NCBI GenBank assembly: GCA_035378955.1 | Contig: DAOSUS010000004.1 | Span: 1 to 64,000 of the forward strand | Length of the DNA: 64,000 nucleotides | From: Candidatus Hydrogenedens sp. | GTDB lineage: Bacteria; Hydrogenedentota; Hydrogenedentia; Hydrogenedentales; Hydrogenedentaceae | Direction of reading: 5' to 3' | Shown here: piece after piece, positions 34,801-42,621 of the stretch | How positions within the stretch are numbered: position 1 is the stretch's first letter | Layout of the letters: the number at the start of each line of letters is the position of its first letter | The notes under the pieces: model-generated | Databases searched by the model: none | Seen by the model: the letters and a program-made list of their open reading frames with translations, nothing else | What the model was told of the DNA's origin: nothing | Program-made: the position numbers and the translations under genes

Positions 34801-35111
34801 AAATGGGGAATATTCAAAAATCTTATGAACATCTAAAATATGCTTTCTCAAATAGTTATGATTATCCGAGCGTTCTTGATTTGTACATTTATGTATGCGA
34901 GCAATTAGGACATATAGAGAATGTGGAAGAAACAATTAAAGCATTCATAGATTTTTATCCCGGAGATGTTTCGCTGATATTGAAATATTCAACATTCCTG
35001 TCCAGACATGGTAGAGCACGAGAAGCAATTAATGTATTAAAGGAATATATAGAAATCTTTGGGACCAGTGATGAGTTGGAAAAGGAAGTAAAACGATTGG
35101 AATCGATATAA
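31806..35111 (+). CDS. Four-domain glycosyltransferase-glycosyltransferase-methyltransferase-TPR protein
   Basis: This 1101-residue protein joins several units. Residues ~1-320 are a GT4-like domain with the donor-binding tail DGYNLSTLEAMACGMPVVAL. Residues ~338-655 are a CgeB-like glycosyltransferase (FVGSLSPDEGDKRRRLL, then NMRVFEGMAGGALLITDSADSILELFEDG and GKHTYHHRCQQIL). Residues ~670-860 are a SAM methyltransferase (VLDVGCATGNFGLAM, DVITCCDVLEHTEHPEKVL). Residues ~918-1095 are TPR repeats. It is cytoplasmic (no signal peptide) and sits after fliW-csrA, before two more glycosyltransferases. It probably builds a methylated glycan on flagellin or a surface protein. The start ATG has AAAGGAA before it. 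Confidence 0.85.
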   Translation: MGQIKILTFNFHEPYMCLMAKTGFEMDLGLYSEGLLARKWKAEFRPKPENLHEVPQNEWRERLFKGYYDIVIAHNETNAWDIREAPCPKILVCHNRKTYLKTTLPKNDISAIENFEKVLGVLSELFTFVFISPSKRDDYGYPGYVVLPGIDIEEYGGYQGSEEVILRVGNYMQVRNWMFDFPLQETLCQGLPNIIVGENPGVENSKPSANFEELLSAYRFNRCLLHITRQEFEDGYNLSTLEAMACGMPVVALSNRTSPITNEVDGFTSFDPAQLRKYLELLLENPDLAKKIGAQGRETIKKKFPISQFVENWQKIILKQSGKETTSVSITKPSTETKHYHILLDYVTSPHTTARYFEFAFEKDHDVVTSGFRCPEELLYKWGFQNPPPYPPQRISTSFDEKRIENLLSGIPSGYIFDFYIYVDSGLKTIDPLIDLLNIPRVAYFIDTHLDIQTRLEMAKHFDIVFLAQQSHVKIFKEQGIRHVFWLPLACCPELYPQKELPRYIDVSFVGSLSPDEGDKRRRLLMKVAEKFPNHYIGKKWPLEMGEVYSRSKIVVNSAINYDLNMRVFEGMAGGALLITDSADSILELFEDGKDLVIYKNEKDLIEKIHYYLEHEEERYEIAMQGQQKVLGKHTYHHRCQQILNKVEEIFKIDTTKANRLEVKPINYYSSERREVLNYIPQGTKKVLDVGCATGNFGLAMKRELGVEEVVGIEIVPEIAEIAKKVLDTVFVGNIQTDSFPFDDNYFDVITCCDVLEHTEHPEKVLRNLIRYLKPYGYVIISIPNVQYWGVIFGLSIGRWDYRDSGIQDITHLKFYTKNTLQELIRKAGLLINTMEPLSISPENMIPRKENGNLQIGKICIDKVSDEEYRLLRTFQYIVIAQKIPSDINEVNEQVRKLLESGEIGLLFELARTESDLPLWKRYSIEGKAYAHTGNLVKAQECYLKAIEMDKNNELYIEYGLLMLAMNQVQTALEIFNKVFQEEPKNIRLHLAMGQGYLQMGNIQKSYEHLKYAFSNSYDYPSVLDLYIYVCEQLGHIENVEETIKAFIDFYPGDVSLILKYSTFLSRHGRAREAINVLKEYIEIFGTSDELEKEVKRLESI

Positions 35112-35136
35112 AAGACCGAAGTAAGAGGCATGTCTT

Positions 35137-36921
35137 ATGAGTATATTTAAATCTATTGCGGAATGGCGAAAAGAAATTCCTGAAAATTACAGAAGTGAAC
35201 GGGTTGAACTTATCGAGAAACGCAAGGGTATAAAAACGATTCGAGTTGGAGGGCTTCTTTATCACAGTCAATATAACCCCACAGAAGAAGCAAAAAAATT
35301 AATAGAAGCATCCTCTCTGGACAAAAAACGACCCGTCGTTGCTATCGGTTTGGGATTGGGGTATCATATACAGGAACTTATACAAAAAGAATACAAAGTT
35401 ATTGTTATTGAACCTGATAAAGATATTGCATTTACCGCCATTCAAAATAACCTATTGCCTGATGATTTATTACTCGCTATTCCTGATACATTGGATTATC
35501 TTTTTAATGATTCTTTTTTTAAGGACTATCTCGATAAAATACCGCAACCTTTTTTTCATCCTGTTGTCAGCCGTATCTATTCTGAATTTTGCGAGACATT
35601 AATCAAACGAATATCTCGGGAATGCTTCGACCGACAGCATTTCAATATTGCGATTGTAGGTCCTATGTATGGAGGCTCCCTTCCTATCACACGATATTTA
35701 AATCGGGCTTTTCGAAAATTAGGACATCAAACACTTCTTGTAGATACAGAAATAGCGTGGAATGTCTTTAATTCTATAGGCAAGACTTTGAAAACTCCCA
35801 AAATGGCTCACTCACTCGAAGATTTTTACACCAAGTTTCTTTCGGAATGGTGTCTGGCTCAGGTAATAGAATTCCAGCCAGAGATTTGTATTGTTATGGC
35901 ACAGGCTCCAGTTACAAATTTATTCGTTTCGAGGTTAAATGAGCGAGGAATTGTAACTGCATTCTGGTTTGTAGAAAATTGGCGACATCTTAGTTATTGG
36001 AAGGAAATAGCTCCCTTTTATAATTTATTTTTTCATATTCAACCTGGTGAGTTTGATAACAAACTGGATGCTATCGGTTGCCATTGTCATTTTCCCATAT
36101 TTACAGCCTGCGACCCGGAACTCCATGCCCCTGTTTCTTTAAGCCCTGATGAGGAGAAGATATATAAGTGCGACTTATCTTTCGCAGGGGCAGGATATTA
36201 TAACCGTATCAAAATGTTGAAGGGACTTACGGATTACAATTTAAAAATCTGGGGTGTAAACTGGAATGAATTGGAACTACTTCCTCATGTAGTAGAAGGA
36301 AATAAAGGATTTGATACAGAAGAATATATGAAAATTGTAGCCGGTTCAAAAATTAATCTAAATCTTCATTCCAGTGTTATTCATGAAGGAGTTGACCCCG
36401 ATGCTGATGCTATTAATCCACGAGTATTCGAAATCGCCTCTGCAGGCGGATTTCAACTTTGTGACCCCTGTAAAGGATTAGAGGATTTGTTTGATACCCA
36501 AAATGAAATCCCTACCTACACCGACCTGAAAACACTTCGGGATAAAATAGATTACTTTTTGAAACATGAGGAAGAAAGACAACAGATAGCCCAAAATGCT
36601 CAAAAATGAGCCTTGAAGGAACATACTTACGAACACCGTGCTAATCAAATGTTGGATTATATTAAAGAATTTTTTGGTGGGAAAATCATGAGGAAGGGAA
36701 TGCGTATACAGAGGACTGTCGGAGAAATTATTGAACGATATGGGAAAAATAGCCCTCTGGGGCAATGGCTTGCAACATTACCTCAAGATATACCCTTTTT
36801 ACAGGAAGAAATTAATAAACATTTACCTATATTGGATGATAATACTCCATTTCCTGTTCAAGTATTTTGGTATCTGAATGAAGTTCGTGTTTTTGGTGAA
36901 AATTTATTGAGGGAGAAATAA
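35137..36921 (+). pseudogene. CgeB-like glycosyltransferase with one in-frame TGA (codon 491)
   Basis: The 594-codon frame reads as one gene apart from a TGA at 36607-36609. Before it are a start domain MSIFKSIAEWRKEIPENYRSE, a central GPMYGGSLPITRYLNRAFRKLG, and the CgeB-type donor domain ending RVFEIASAGGFQLCDPCKGLEDLF...EEERQQIAQNAQK. Immediately after the TGA the same frame gives ALKEHTYEHRANQMLDYIKEFF, the normal family end, then ~85 more residues. In the homologous part of the upstream protein (GQQKVLGKHTYHHR) and in family consensus, the stop falls at a charged position, so a CGA (Arg) to TGA change fits. The truncated product would keep most of the fold. It could be a recent nonsense mutation, a sequencing or strain error, or read-through. 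Confidence 0.7.
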
Positions 36922-36923
36922 CG

Positions 36924-38624
36924 GTGAAAATACTCATTTTGCAGACGGCAAGAATTGGAGATACGATACAGACCACTCCTCTATTTCGTCAAATTCGAAC
37001 AAAATATCCGCATGCCCATATTACTGTGATGATACGAGCGATGAGTGAAGAGGTTATTAAAGCCAATCCTGATGTAAACGATTATATTATTTACCATGAA
37101 GACCCTATTTTTTCAGATATGATTGCTCGAGATTCTGACCGATATATGAATGCCTATAAAGAAGTGGAAAAATTAATCCTTGATTTGCGGCAACGAAACT
37201 TTGACATTGCTTACAACATAACACATAGCACCTCATCTGCTTTGCTTTTAAAATTGGCTCAAATTCCTAAGGTTATCGGGGCTCATTTGTCTGAAGATTG
37301 GCAATTTACATTAAGGGGACCCTGGACTGTTTATTTTTTCACCAGTGTTCTTTCACGGGATTACAATGATTTAAACCTATGCGATATATTTAAACTCTAT
37401 GAATCTATCCCGGAACCTGTAAAAGAACTTGTTTTTGAGGTGAATTCCAATGCTATGGAATTTACAGACCATCTTTTTGCAGAATATCACATCGAACCGG
37501 AAGATTTTGTTGTATGTATGCAATTGGGTGCCAGTGAAGCCAACAAACGCTGGCCTGCAGAATATTTTGCTCAATTAGGGAAAAAATTGCATGAAAAATA
37601 CAAGGCACGGATATTTCTCGTAGGGGTGCCATCAGAGGCAGAATTGGGTCAGAAATTTCAAAGGGAAGTTCCGGGTCTTGCAATTCCACTTTTTGGGAAA
37701 ACGACCATACCTCAGTTGGCAGGGCTATTAAAACGCTCCCATTTATTAGTAACTAATGATACAGGGACAATGCACCTTGCATCCGCTGTGAAATGTCCTG
37801 TAATGCTTGTATCCGTTGGTTATGTGCACTTTCGTGAAACAGGTCCTTATGGCAGGGGAAATTGTGCTATCGAATTAAGGGAACGCTCTTTTAAAATGGA
37901 TATTTCTTCAAAATCTTCAGAGGTTCATCCTTTAGATAGGATACAACCCGAACAGGTCCTTAAAGCAATCGAATGGCTGTTTTCCATGCGTGAGAAAAAA
38001 CAATTAGTCCAACATGAACTTACACCGGATATGGATAATGTCAATGTTCACATCTCGGAATTTGCCCCTGATGGTTGTTTACAATTCTATCCTGTTATTC
38101 GGCGGGAAATTGATGAAAAAGATTTTCTGCGTTTTGCCTATCGGTTAATGTGGCTGGAACATCTTAATGTAACCCCACATAAACAAACCGAAATTGAAAA
38201 TCTCCACAAATTGTTTCAGTATTATATTGCTCCAGATACAAAAACTCTTACTATGTGGAATAAGGAATTTCGGGGTTCTTTCGAGGAATTGGCAGGAAAG
38301 TATAAGCAGGGAATTCATATTACAGAACAGTTAAAAAGCACTATAACCGATGGCAAAATTATGAGAGCACGCGAACAAGTCAAATTATTATCAGAAATTG
38401 ATGAACAAATACGAATATATGGAGAACTCAATTCCTACTTAAAACCTATTACCCTTGTTACTAAATTCGAACGCGATAATCTGGAAGGGAGTAATCCTCT
38501 GGAACTGGCAAAACAGACATTGAACATCTATCGAGGAGGCTATGAGCGTTCAACATTGATGGCAAAGAAAGTCAAAAAATGTTGTGATTACCTTCAAAAC
38601 AACGAAAATAGCCTTTTAGAATAA
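36924..38624 (+). CDS. GT9 (heptosyltransferase-type) glycosyltransferase with long C-terminal extension
   Basis: Residues ~1-350 are a GT9 fold: KILILQTARIGDTIQTTPLFRQI, QLGASEANKRWPAEYFAQLG, then LLVTNDTGTMHLASAVKCPVMLVS. The remaining ~215 residues are helical with no recognised domain. GT9 enzymes add heptose (or related sugars) to LPS core or, in some cases, to proteins. The gene begins with GTG two bases after the preceding gene, with GAGGGAG as ribosome site, so it belongs to the glycosylation island. The acceptor is unknown. Confidence 0.88.
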   Translation: MKILILQTARIGDTIQTTPLFRQIRTKYPHAHITVMIRAMSEEVIKANPDVNDYIIYHEDPIFSDMIARDSDRYMNAYKEVEKLILDLRQRNFDIAYNITHSTSSALLLKLAQIPKVIGAHLSEDWQFTLRGPWTVYFFTSVLSRDYNDLNLCDIFKLYESIPEPVKELVFEVNSNAMEFTDHLFAEYHIEPEDFVVCMQLGASEANKRWPAEYFAQLGKKLHEKYKARIFLVGVPSEAELGQKFQREVPGLAIPLFGKTTIPQLAGLLKRSHLLVTNDTGTMHLASAVKCPVMLVSVGYVHFRETGPYGRGNCAIELRERSFKMDISSKSSEVHPLDRIQPEQVLKAIEWLFSMREKKQLVQHELTPDMDNVNVHISEFAPDGCLQFYPVIRREIDEKDFLRFAYRLMWLEHLNVTPHKQTEIENLHKLFQYYIAPDTKTLTMWNKEFRGSFEELAGKYKQGIHITEQLKSTITDGKIMRAREQVKLLSEIDEQIRIYGELNSYLKPITLVTKFERDNLEGSNPLELAKQTLNIYRGGYERSTLMAKKVKKCCDYLQNNENSLLE

Positions 38625-38700
38625 AACCTTTTTTTATTTTGTTATAAATCCGAACCTTAAAGATGAGAAAATTGTAACTATACAAAAAGGAGTATAAGTT

Positions 38701-39303
38701 ATGGATGTTTTTGAAGCCGTTGAACAACGAAGAGCCGTAAAGCATTTTGACTCCAATCACAAAATGACAGAGGAAGAGATCAAAAAGTTAATGTCTGCGG
38801 TACTTTTATCTCCGACATCGTTTAATATACAAAATTGGCGTTTTGTGATAGTGCAGGACCGCGAATTACGGCAAAAAATTCGTGAAGTAGCATGGAATCA
38901 ATCGCAGGTAACCGATGCTTCTTTACTTGTTGTTCTATGTGCAGATGTAAAATCATGGGAAAAACAACCTGAACGATACTGGAGAAATGCACCGGAAGAG
39001 ATACAGAATTTCGTTGTCCCCGCCATTGCCCAATATTATCAGGGACGAGAAGAGGTTCAGCGAGATGAGGCTATGCGTTCTTGTGGTATTGCAGGACAAA
39101 CCTTAATGTTATGTGCAAAAGCAATGGGATATGACTCCTGTCCTATGGTTGGTTTTGATTTTGATGCTGTAGGTAAATTAATAAATCTTCCACCTGACCA
39201 TGTAATTTCTATGATGATTGCGGTAGGTAAAGCCATTAAACCTGCCTGGCCTCGGGCGGGACAACTTCCCTACGAAGAAGTTATCATTAAAGATAAGTTT
39301 TAA
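38701..39303 (+). CDS. Nitroreductase-family flavoprotein
   Basis: The 200-residue protein has the nitroreductase pattern: MDVFEAVEQRRAVKHFD, SPTSFNIQNWRFVIVQD (FMN-binding), a central helical part and SCGIAGQTLMLCAKAMGYDSCPMVGFD, then LPPDHVISMMIAVGKA. Such enzymes reduce nitro groups, quinones or flavins with NAD(P)H; the natural substrate is unknown. AAAGGAG lies before the ATG. It converges with the porin gene, three bases apart, and does not look tied to the glycosylation island. Confidence 0.92.
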   Translation: MDVFEAVEQRRAVKHFDSNHKMTEEEIKKLMSAVLLSPTSFNIQNWRFVIVQDRELRQKIREVAWNQSQVTDASLLVVLCADVKSWEKQPERYWRNAPEEIQNFVVPAIAQYYQGREEVQRDEAMRSCGIAGQTLMLCAKAMGYDSCPMVGFDFDAVGKLINLPPDHVISMMIAVGKAIKPAWPRAGQLPYEEVIIKDKF

Positions 39304-39306
39304 CGA

Positions 39307-40866
39307 TTAAAACTCAATCGTCGTGGAGATGTAGAAGTAGTCAGCGTCGTCATCGTTAAAAGTAGAAATATAAGAAGTAGCATAATTGTCTAAAAAGTTC
39401 CCCTCGACCAAACCATCACCGATAAAGAAATGAGACCAGCCGGTTTCAAAGCTCAGGTCTTCACTGTATTGATATGTCAGGGAAAGTAATGTTTGCCAGC
39501 CAAGGTCTTTACTGTTCGTCTGTGTTAAGAATGGGAACGGACTGAAAGGATAAAATTCTATATCACCCATTGTAAACGAATAAGGTTTATCAAAAGCAGA
39601 TACGGCTTGTAGATAAGCAACTTCAAAACCAACTTCCACTTTTTCTACTGGTTTGACAGATACACCCGAATACAATTGCCAGAAGTTTGTCATGCCGGAC
39701 AAATCAATAAAATTATCTTCACGGGTTGCTGTGAATAAACGATTAAATGAGGGACTGGCTTCCCCAACTCCTATTCCAACTAACCAATCCGTAAATGAAA
39801 GAGAACGATTATCCGCGGCACCGTAATAACATCCTCCCAAATAAATACGGGGTGTCCATTTTACTTCCTTCATCGTGTATCCTACTTCAAAATGTCCTGC
39901 AGGTAATGCCCAATCTGCATTACTATCACCGTAAATACCATCAACAGGAATGAATAGATTTCCAAAAGCCGAACTTTCTCCCCATTGATAAGCAAATTCT
40001 ACTTCGTAATCAAATTTGTTATATTCTCCAAAAAACCTCGCACCTATGGTGTGAATATAAGTTGTAGAAGAATTATCTCTGTCAAAAATTCGCTCAAAGG
40101 TTTCTAAAAAAATGTCTCCATCAGTTACTTCGTTCTTACGATTATCTCGAAGCAAAAAATAATAAATATCCAAGCCACTTCCTTCAACGATTTCCTTCCA
40201 GGTGAAATAGATACCCGCAAAATCAACATCGTTGTGATTGAATGAACTTAAATTTTCAAAAAGTTTTGCATAAAAGACATCCAGCATATAAACTTCTTGT
40301 TCATACTGTAGTCTGATTGCATCAAAACTTAATCCAACGAAGGGATTGGGACCCGGGTCCGAACCTACAAGCCATCCCGAACCTAAATCGATTGCCTGTC
40401 TTCCTACAGTAAGAGTTAATCCTTCCGTCCCTATGTCCTTACATTGTATATAGGCTTGAAATAATTCAATATCATCAATAGTATTACCTCTTGTGTCTCT
40501 CCCTGTTAAATAATCCTGAGAACGGAAATCTTCTCCCCATGTATCAATCGAATCCACTTCGATAAAAGCAGAAACATTATCGGTCATTACAGCGTTTGTG
40601 TGTAATCGGGTTCTTTGTTCTACATACGCACTCCCTGTTGATCCTTTTCCCGTCCTGTAAGCGGAGTATGTTCCATCAGGTCCTATGCTTCTACCCGACA
40701 AAGCCCATGATGGAATTCTATCTTGGTCTGACGGCTCTACAAAACCCCGATAATAGAGACCATAAATCTCAAGTTTACCTCCTACTTCAACAGATACTAA
40801 TTCTCCATAGGACAAAACACATAATAAAGAAATTGTAAGAAACATAAGAAAAGATTTTTTTAACAT
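39307..40866 (-). CDS. Outer-membrane beta-barrel protein (alginate-export/porin type)
   Basis: The 519-residue protein has a signal peptide (MLKKSFLMFLTISLLCVLSYG) and then alternating aromatic/polar strands typical of a large barrel: VEQRTRLHTNAVMTDNVSAFIEV, LTLTVGRQAIDLGSGWLVGS, FDAIRLQYE, WQTLLSLTYQYSEDLSFETGWSHFF. It ends in YFYISTTIEF with the terminal Phe of outer-membrane proteins. The GRQ...LG segment is characteristic of the alginate-export/OprD-like fold. It is downstream (168-base gap) of the GH4/oxidoreductase operon and is a candidate outer-membrane port for its sugar substrate. Confidence 0.8.
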   Translation of the reverse strand: MLKKSFLMFLTISLLCVLSYGELVSVEVGGKLEIYGLYYRGFVEPSDQDRIPSWALSGRSIGPDGTYSAYRTGKGSTGSAYVEQRTRLHTNAVMTDNVSAFIEVDSIDTWGEDFRSQDYLTGRDTRGNTIDDIELFQAYIQCKDIGTEGLTLTVGRQAIDLGSGWLVGSDPGPNPFVGLSFDAIRLQYEQEVYMLDVFYAKLFENLSSFNHNDVDFAGIYFTWKEIVEGSGLDIYYFLLRDNRKNEVTDGDIFLETFERIFDRDNSSTTYIHTIGARFFGEYNKFDYEVEFAYQWGESSAFGNLFIPVDGIYGDSNADWALPAGHFEVGYTMKEVKWTPRIYLGGCYYGAADNRSLSFTDWLVGIGVGEASPSFNRLFTATREDNFIDLSGMTNFWQLYSGVSVKPVEKVEVGFEVAYLQAVSAFDKPYSFTMGDIEFYPFSPFPFLTQTNSKDLGWQTLLSLTYQYSEDLSFETGWSHFFIGDGLVEGNFLDNYATSYISTFNDDDADYFYISTTIEF

Positions 40867-41034
40867 TTTATTTTTCCTTTTCTTTTGTTTTTTATCTTAA
40901 TTAAAACCTGAAAGTCCATTAACAAAAACTGTGCCAACATCTAATATGTAATAAAAAAGTAATATTCGCTGATTATTATATACATTTTAGTAGTCCCACG
41001 AAATGTAAAAAAACATTTTTGTAGTATTCGATAA

Positions 41035-41442
41035 TTATTCTGGATGTTTTGAATATCTAATAAATATCCAATAACCACACTCTATAAGGATTGAAATTAG
41101 AGGGAATGTAATAACAGGATACAGATTGACATTAAAATACCCTGCTGACCAATGATGAAATAGCCAATCCCAGTTAGGGGTCCATTTACCATCATTCCCA
41201 ATCCATACCTGAATGAATTCTTCTAACATGCTTAATCCGAAAGCCCACCATACCCATGGAAAACATACAATCACCATGATTACTGCAATAGCAAAATTTC
41301 CCAGTCCCGCTTTTGTTGCTCCCGGTGCTGTTGGAGTAGTCCATGCTGCTTCTAATAGACCTAAATGGATGGCTACAATAACTGCTATCAAAAATTTTAT
41401 AAATCTTTTATGTCTATAAAATAATTCGTTGAGTTTAAGCAT
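41035..41442 (-). CDS. Small membrane protein of unknown function
   Basis: This is a 135-residue protein with three hydrophobic segments: FIKFLIAVIVAIHLGLLEAA, NFAIAVIMVIVCFPWVWWAFGLS and YPVITFPLISILIECGYWIFI. A Trp-rich loop (GKWTPNWDWLFHHW) joins the last two. I do not recognise a family. It begins eight bases after the FG-GAP gene, so it is the last gene of the carbohydrate operon proper. Confidence 0.65.
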   Translation of the reverse strand: MLKLNELFYRHKRFIKFLIAVIVAIHLGLLEAAWTTPTAPGATKAGLGNFAIAVIMVIVCFPWVWWAFGLSMLEEFIQVWIGNDGKWTPNWDWLFHHWSAGYFNVNLYPVITFPLISILIECGYWIFIRYSKHPE

Positions 41443-41450
41443 TATTGTGA

Positions 41451-42611
41451 TTATTTTTGTATATTTTTTATAGGTCCGAAATTACGGAACAGAAAAACAC
41501 CTTCTTTTCCGGGGGCGACAATATCTTTCCAGCCATTTTTGTCTATGTCTTCAACCCAGAAATAAATTCCAACGCCACTTGCCTTCCCTGCGGGTCCATA
41601 ATCAATTGTATAACGATGAAATTCACCGTTTATAATTTTAAAGTAATATACTCCCAAGGGGTCTTTTGAACCGGGGTCATGAAATGCATGAGCACGATAG
41701 CGTTTCCCTGTAACCAATTCTAACTCGCCATCATTATCAATATCATGTAGTTGAATATCATGATATTGAGACCGATACTCATCAATAATATGTTTTTCCC
41801 ATGTTCTTTTCCCATCTACAGAAATCTTTTGCTCATACCAGAATAAGCCATAATCATGTGCAGAGCCCACCAAAATATCGTTTTTTCCATCTTTGTTAAC
41901 ATCAAGGGTCAAAATCGGAACACTTGCTGAACCCAAATTCCACTCTGGAAACCATTGCCATCCTTCTACATCAAAGGGATTTGCAGGGGATTTTAACCAG
42001 CCACCTGCAAACAACAGGTCTATATTTCCATCTCCGTCCACATCCCCGTAACCTGCTCCATGTCCTCCTGCTCCATCTGTTTTTATTTCATACTTAATAA
42101 ATTCACCGGCGGGCTTTCCATTATCAGAAATTTTTAATTTAAAAATATAAACAGGCTTTGTAACGGGAATGACTTCTACAATACCGTCCTTATCCAAATC
42201 ACAAAAAATAGCTCGTTCAATATTGCCGACTTCTGCTATATCGTGTGTAGTCCACAGTTCCTCTTTCCCCTGAGGATTTTCTCGCCAGCGTAAGGTCTTC
42301 CCCCACCAACCACCGGAAATAACATCCATATAGCCATCGCCATTTACATCCATAGGATAATTGGAGAAATCATCGTAGTAATCGTCTATAGGTTGTAGAA
42401 CACATACACGATGTGCTTTTTTGAAATCAGGACCTTCATACCAGAACTCACCTGAATAAATATCATAAATACCATCATTATTTACATCAAAAATAGATGC
42501 GGCTTCGTAAATTCCTTCTCCAATTCGTTCTCGTTGGAAGGATAAAAAATTATCTGCATCAACAACGGATATAATTCCACTGTATATGAGGGAAATTGCT
42601 ATAAATAACAT
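41451..42611 (-). CDS. Exported FG-GAP/VCBS-repeat protein
   Basis: The 386-residue protein has a short signal peptide (MLFIAISLIYSGIISVVDA). It has seven calcium-loop repeats of the D-x-(N/D)-x-D/N-G-x-x-D/E-(I/V/L) kind: DVNNDGIYDI, DVNGDGYMDV, DLDKDGIVEV, DVDGDGNIDL, DVNKDGKNDI, DIDNDGELEL and DIDKNGWKDI. This is an integrin-alpha-like beta-propeller. Such secreted propellers are common beside MocA oxidoreductases in PVC-like bacteria, probably for polysaccharide or surface binding. It is 10 bases after the HEAT/jelly-roll gene and 8 before the membrane protein gene. Confidence 0.85.
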   Translation of the reverse strand: MLFIAISLIYSGIISVVDADNFLSFQRERIGEGIYEAASIFDVNNDGIYDIYSGEFWYEGPDFKKAHRVCVLQPIDDYYDDFSNYPMDVNGDGYMDVISGGWWGKTLRWRENPQGKEELWTTHDIAEVGNIERAIFCDLDKDGIVEVIPVTKPVYIFKLKISDNGKPAGEFIKYEIKTDGAGGHGAGYGDVDGDGNIDLLFAGGWLKSPANPFDVEGWQWFPEWNLGSASVPILTLDVNKDGKNDILVGSAHDYGLFWYEQKISVDGKRTWEKHIIDEYRSQYHDIQLHDIDNDGELELVTGKRYRAHAFHDPGSKDPLGVYYFKIINGEFHRYTIDYGPAGKASGVGIYFWVEDIDKNGWKDIVAPGKEGVFLFRNFGPIKNIQK

Positions 42612-42621
42612 TTCTTTTCTC

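Noticed and set aside
36607..36609. Selenocysteine at the in-frame TGA codons
   Set aside because: No GC hairpin of the SECIS kind follows either TGA, and neither protein family uses Sec at that position.
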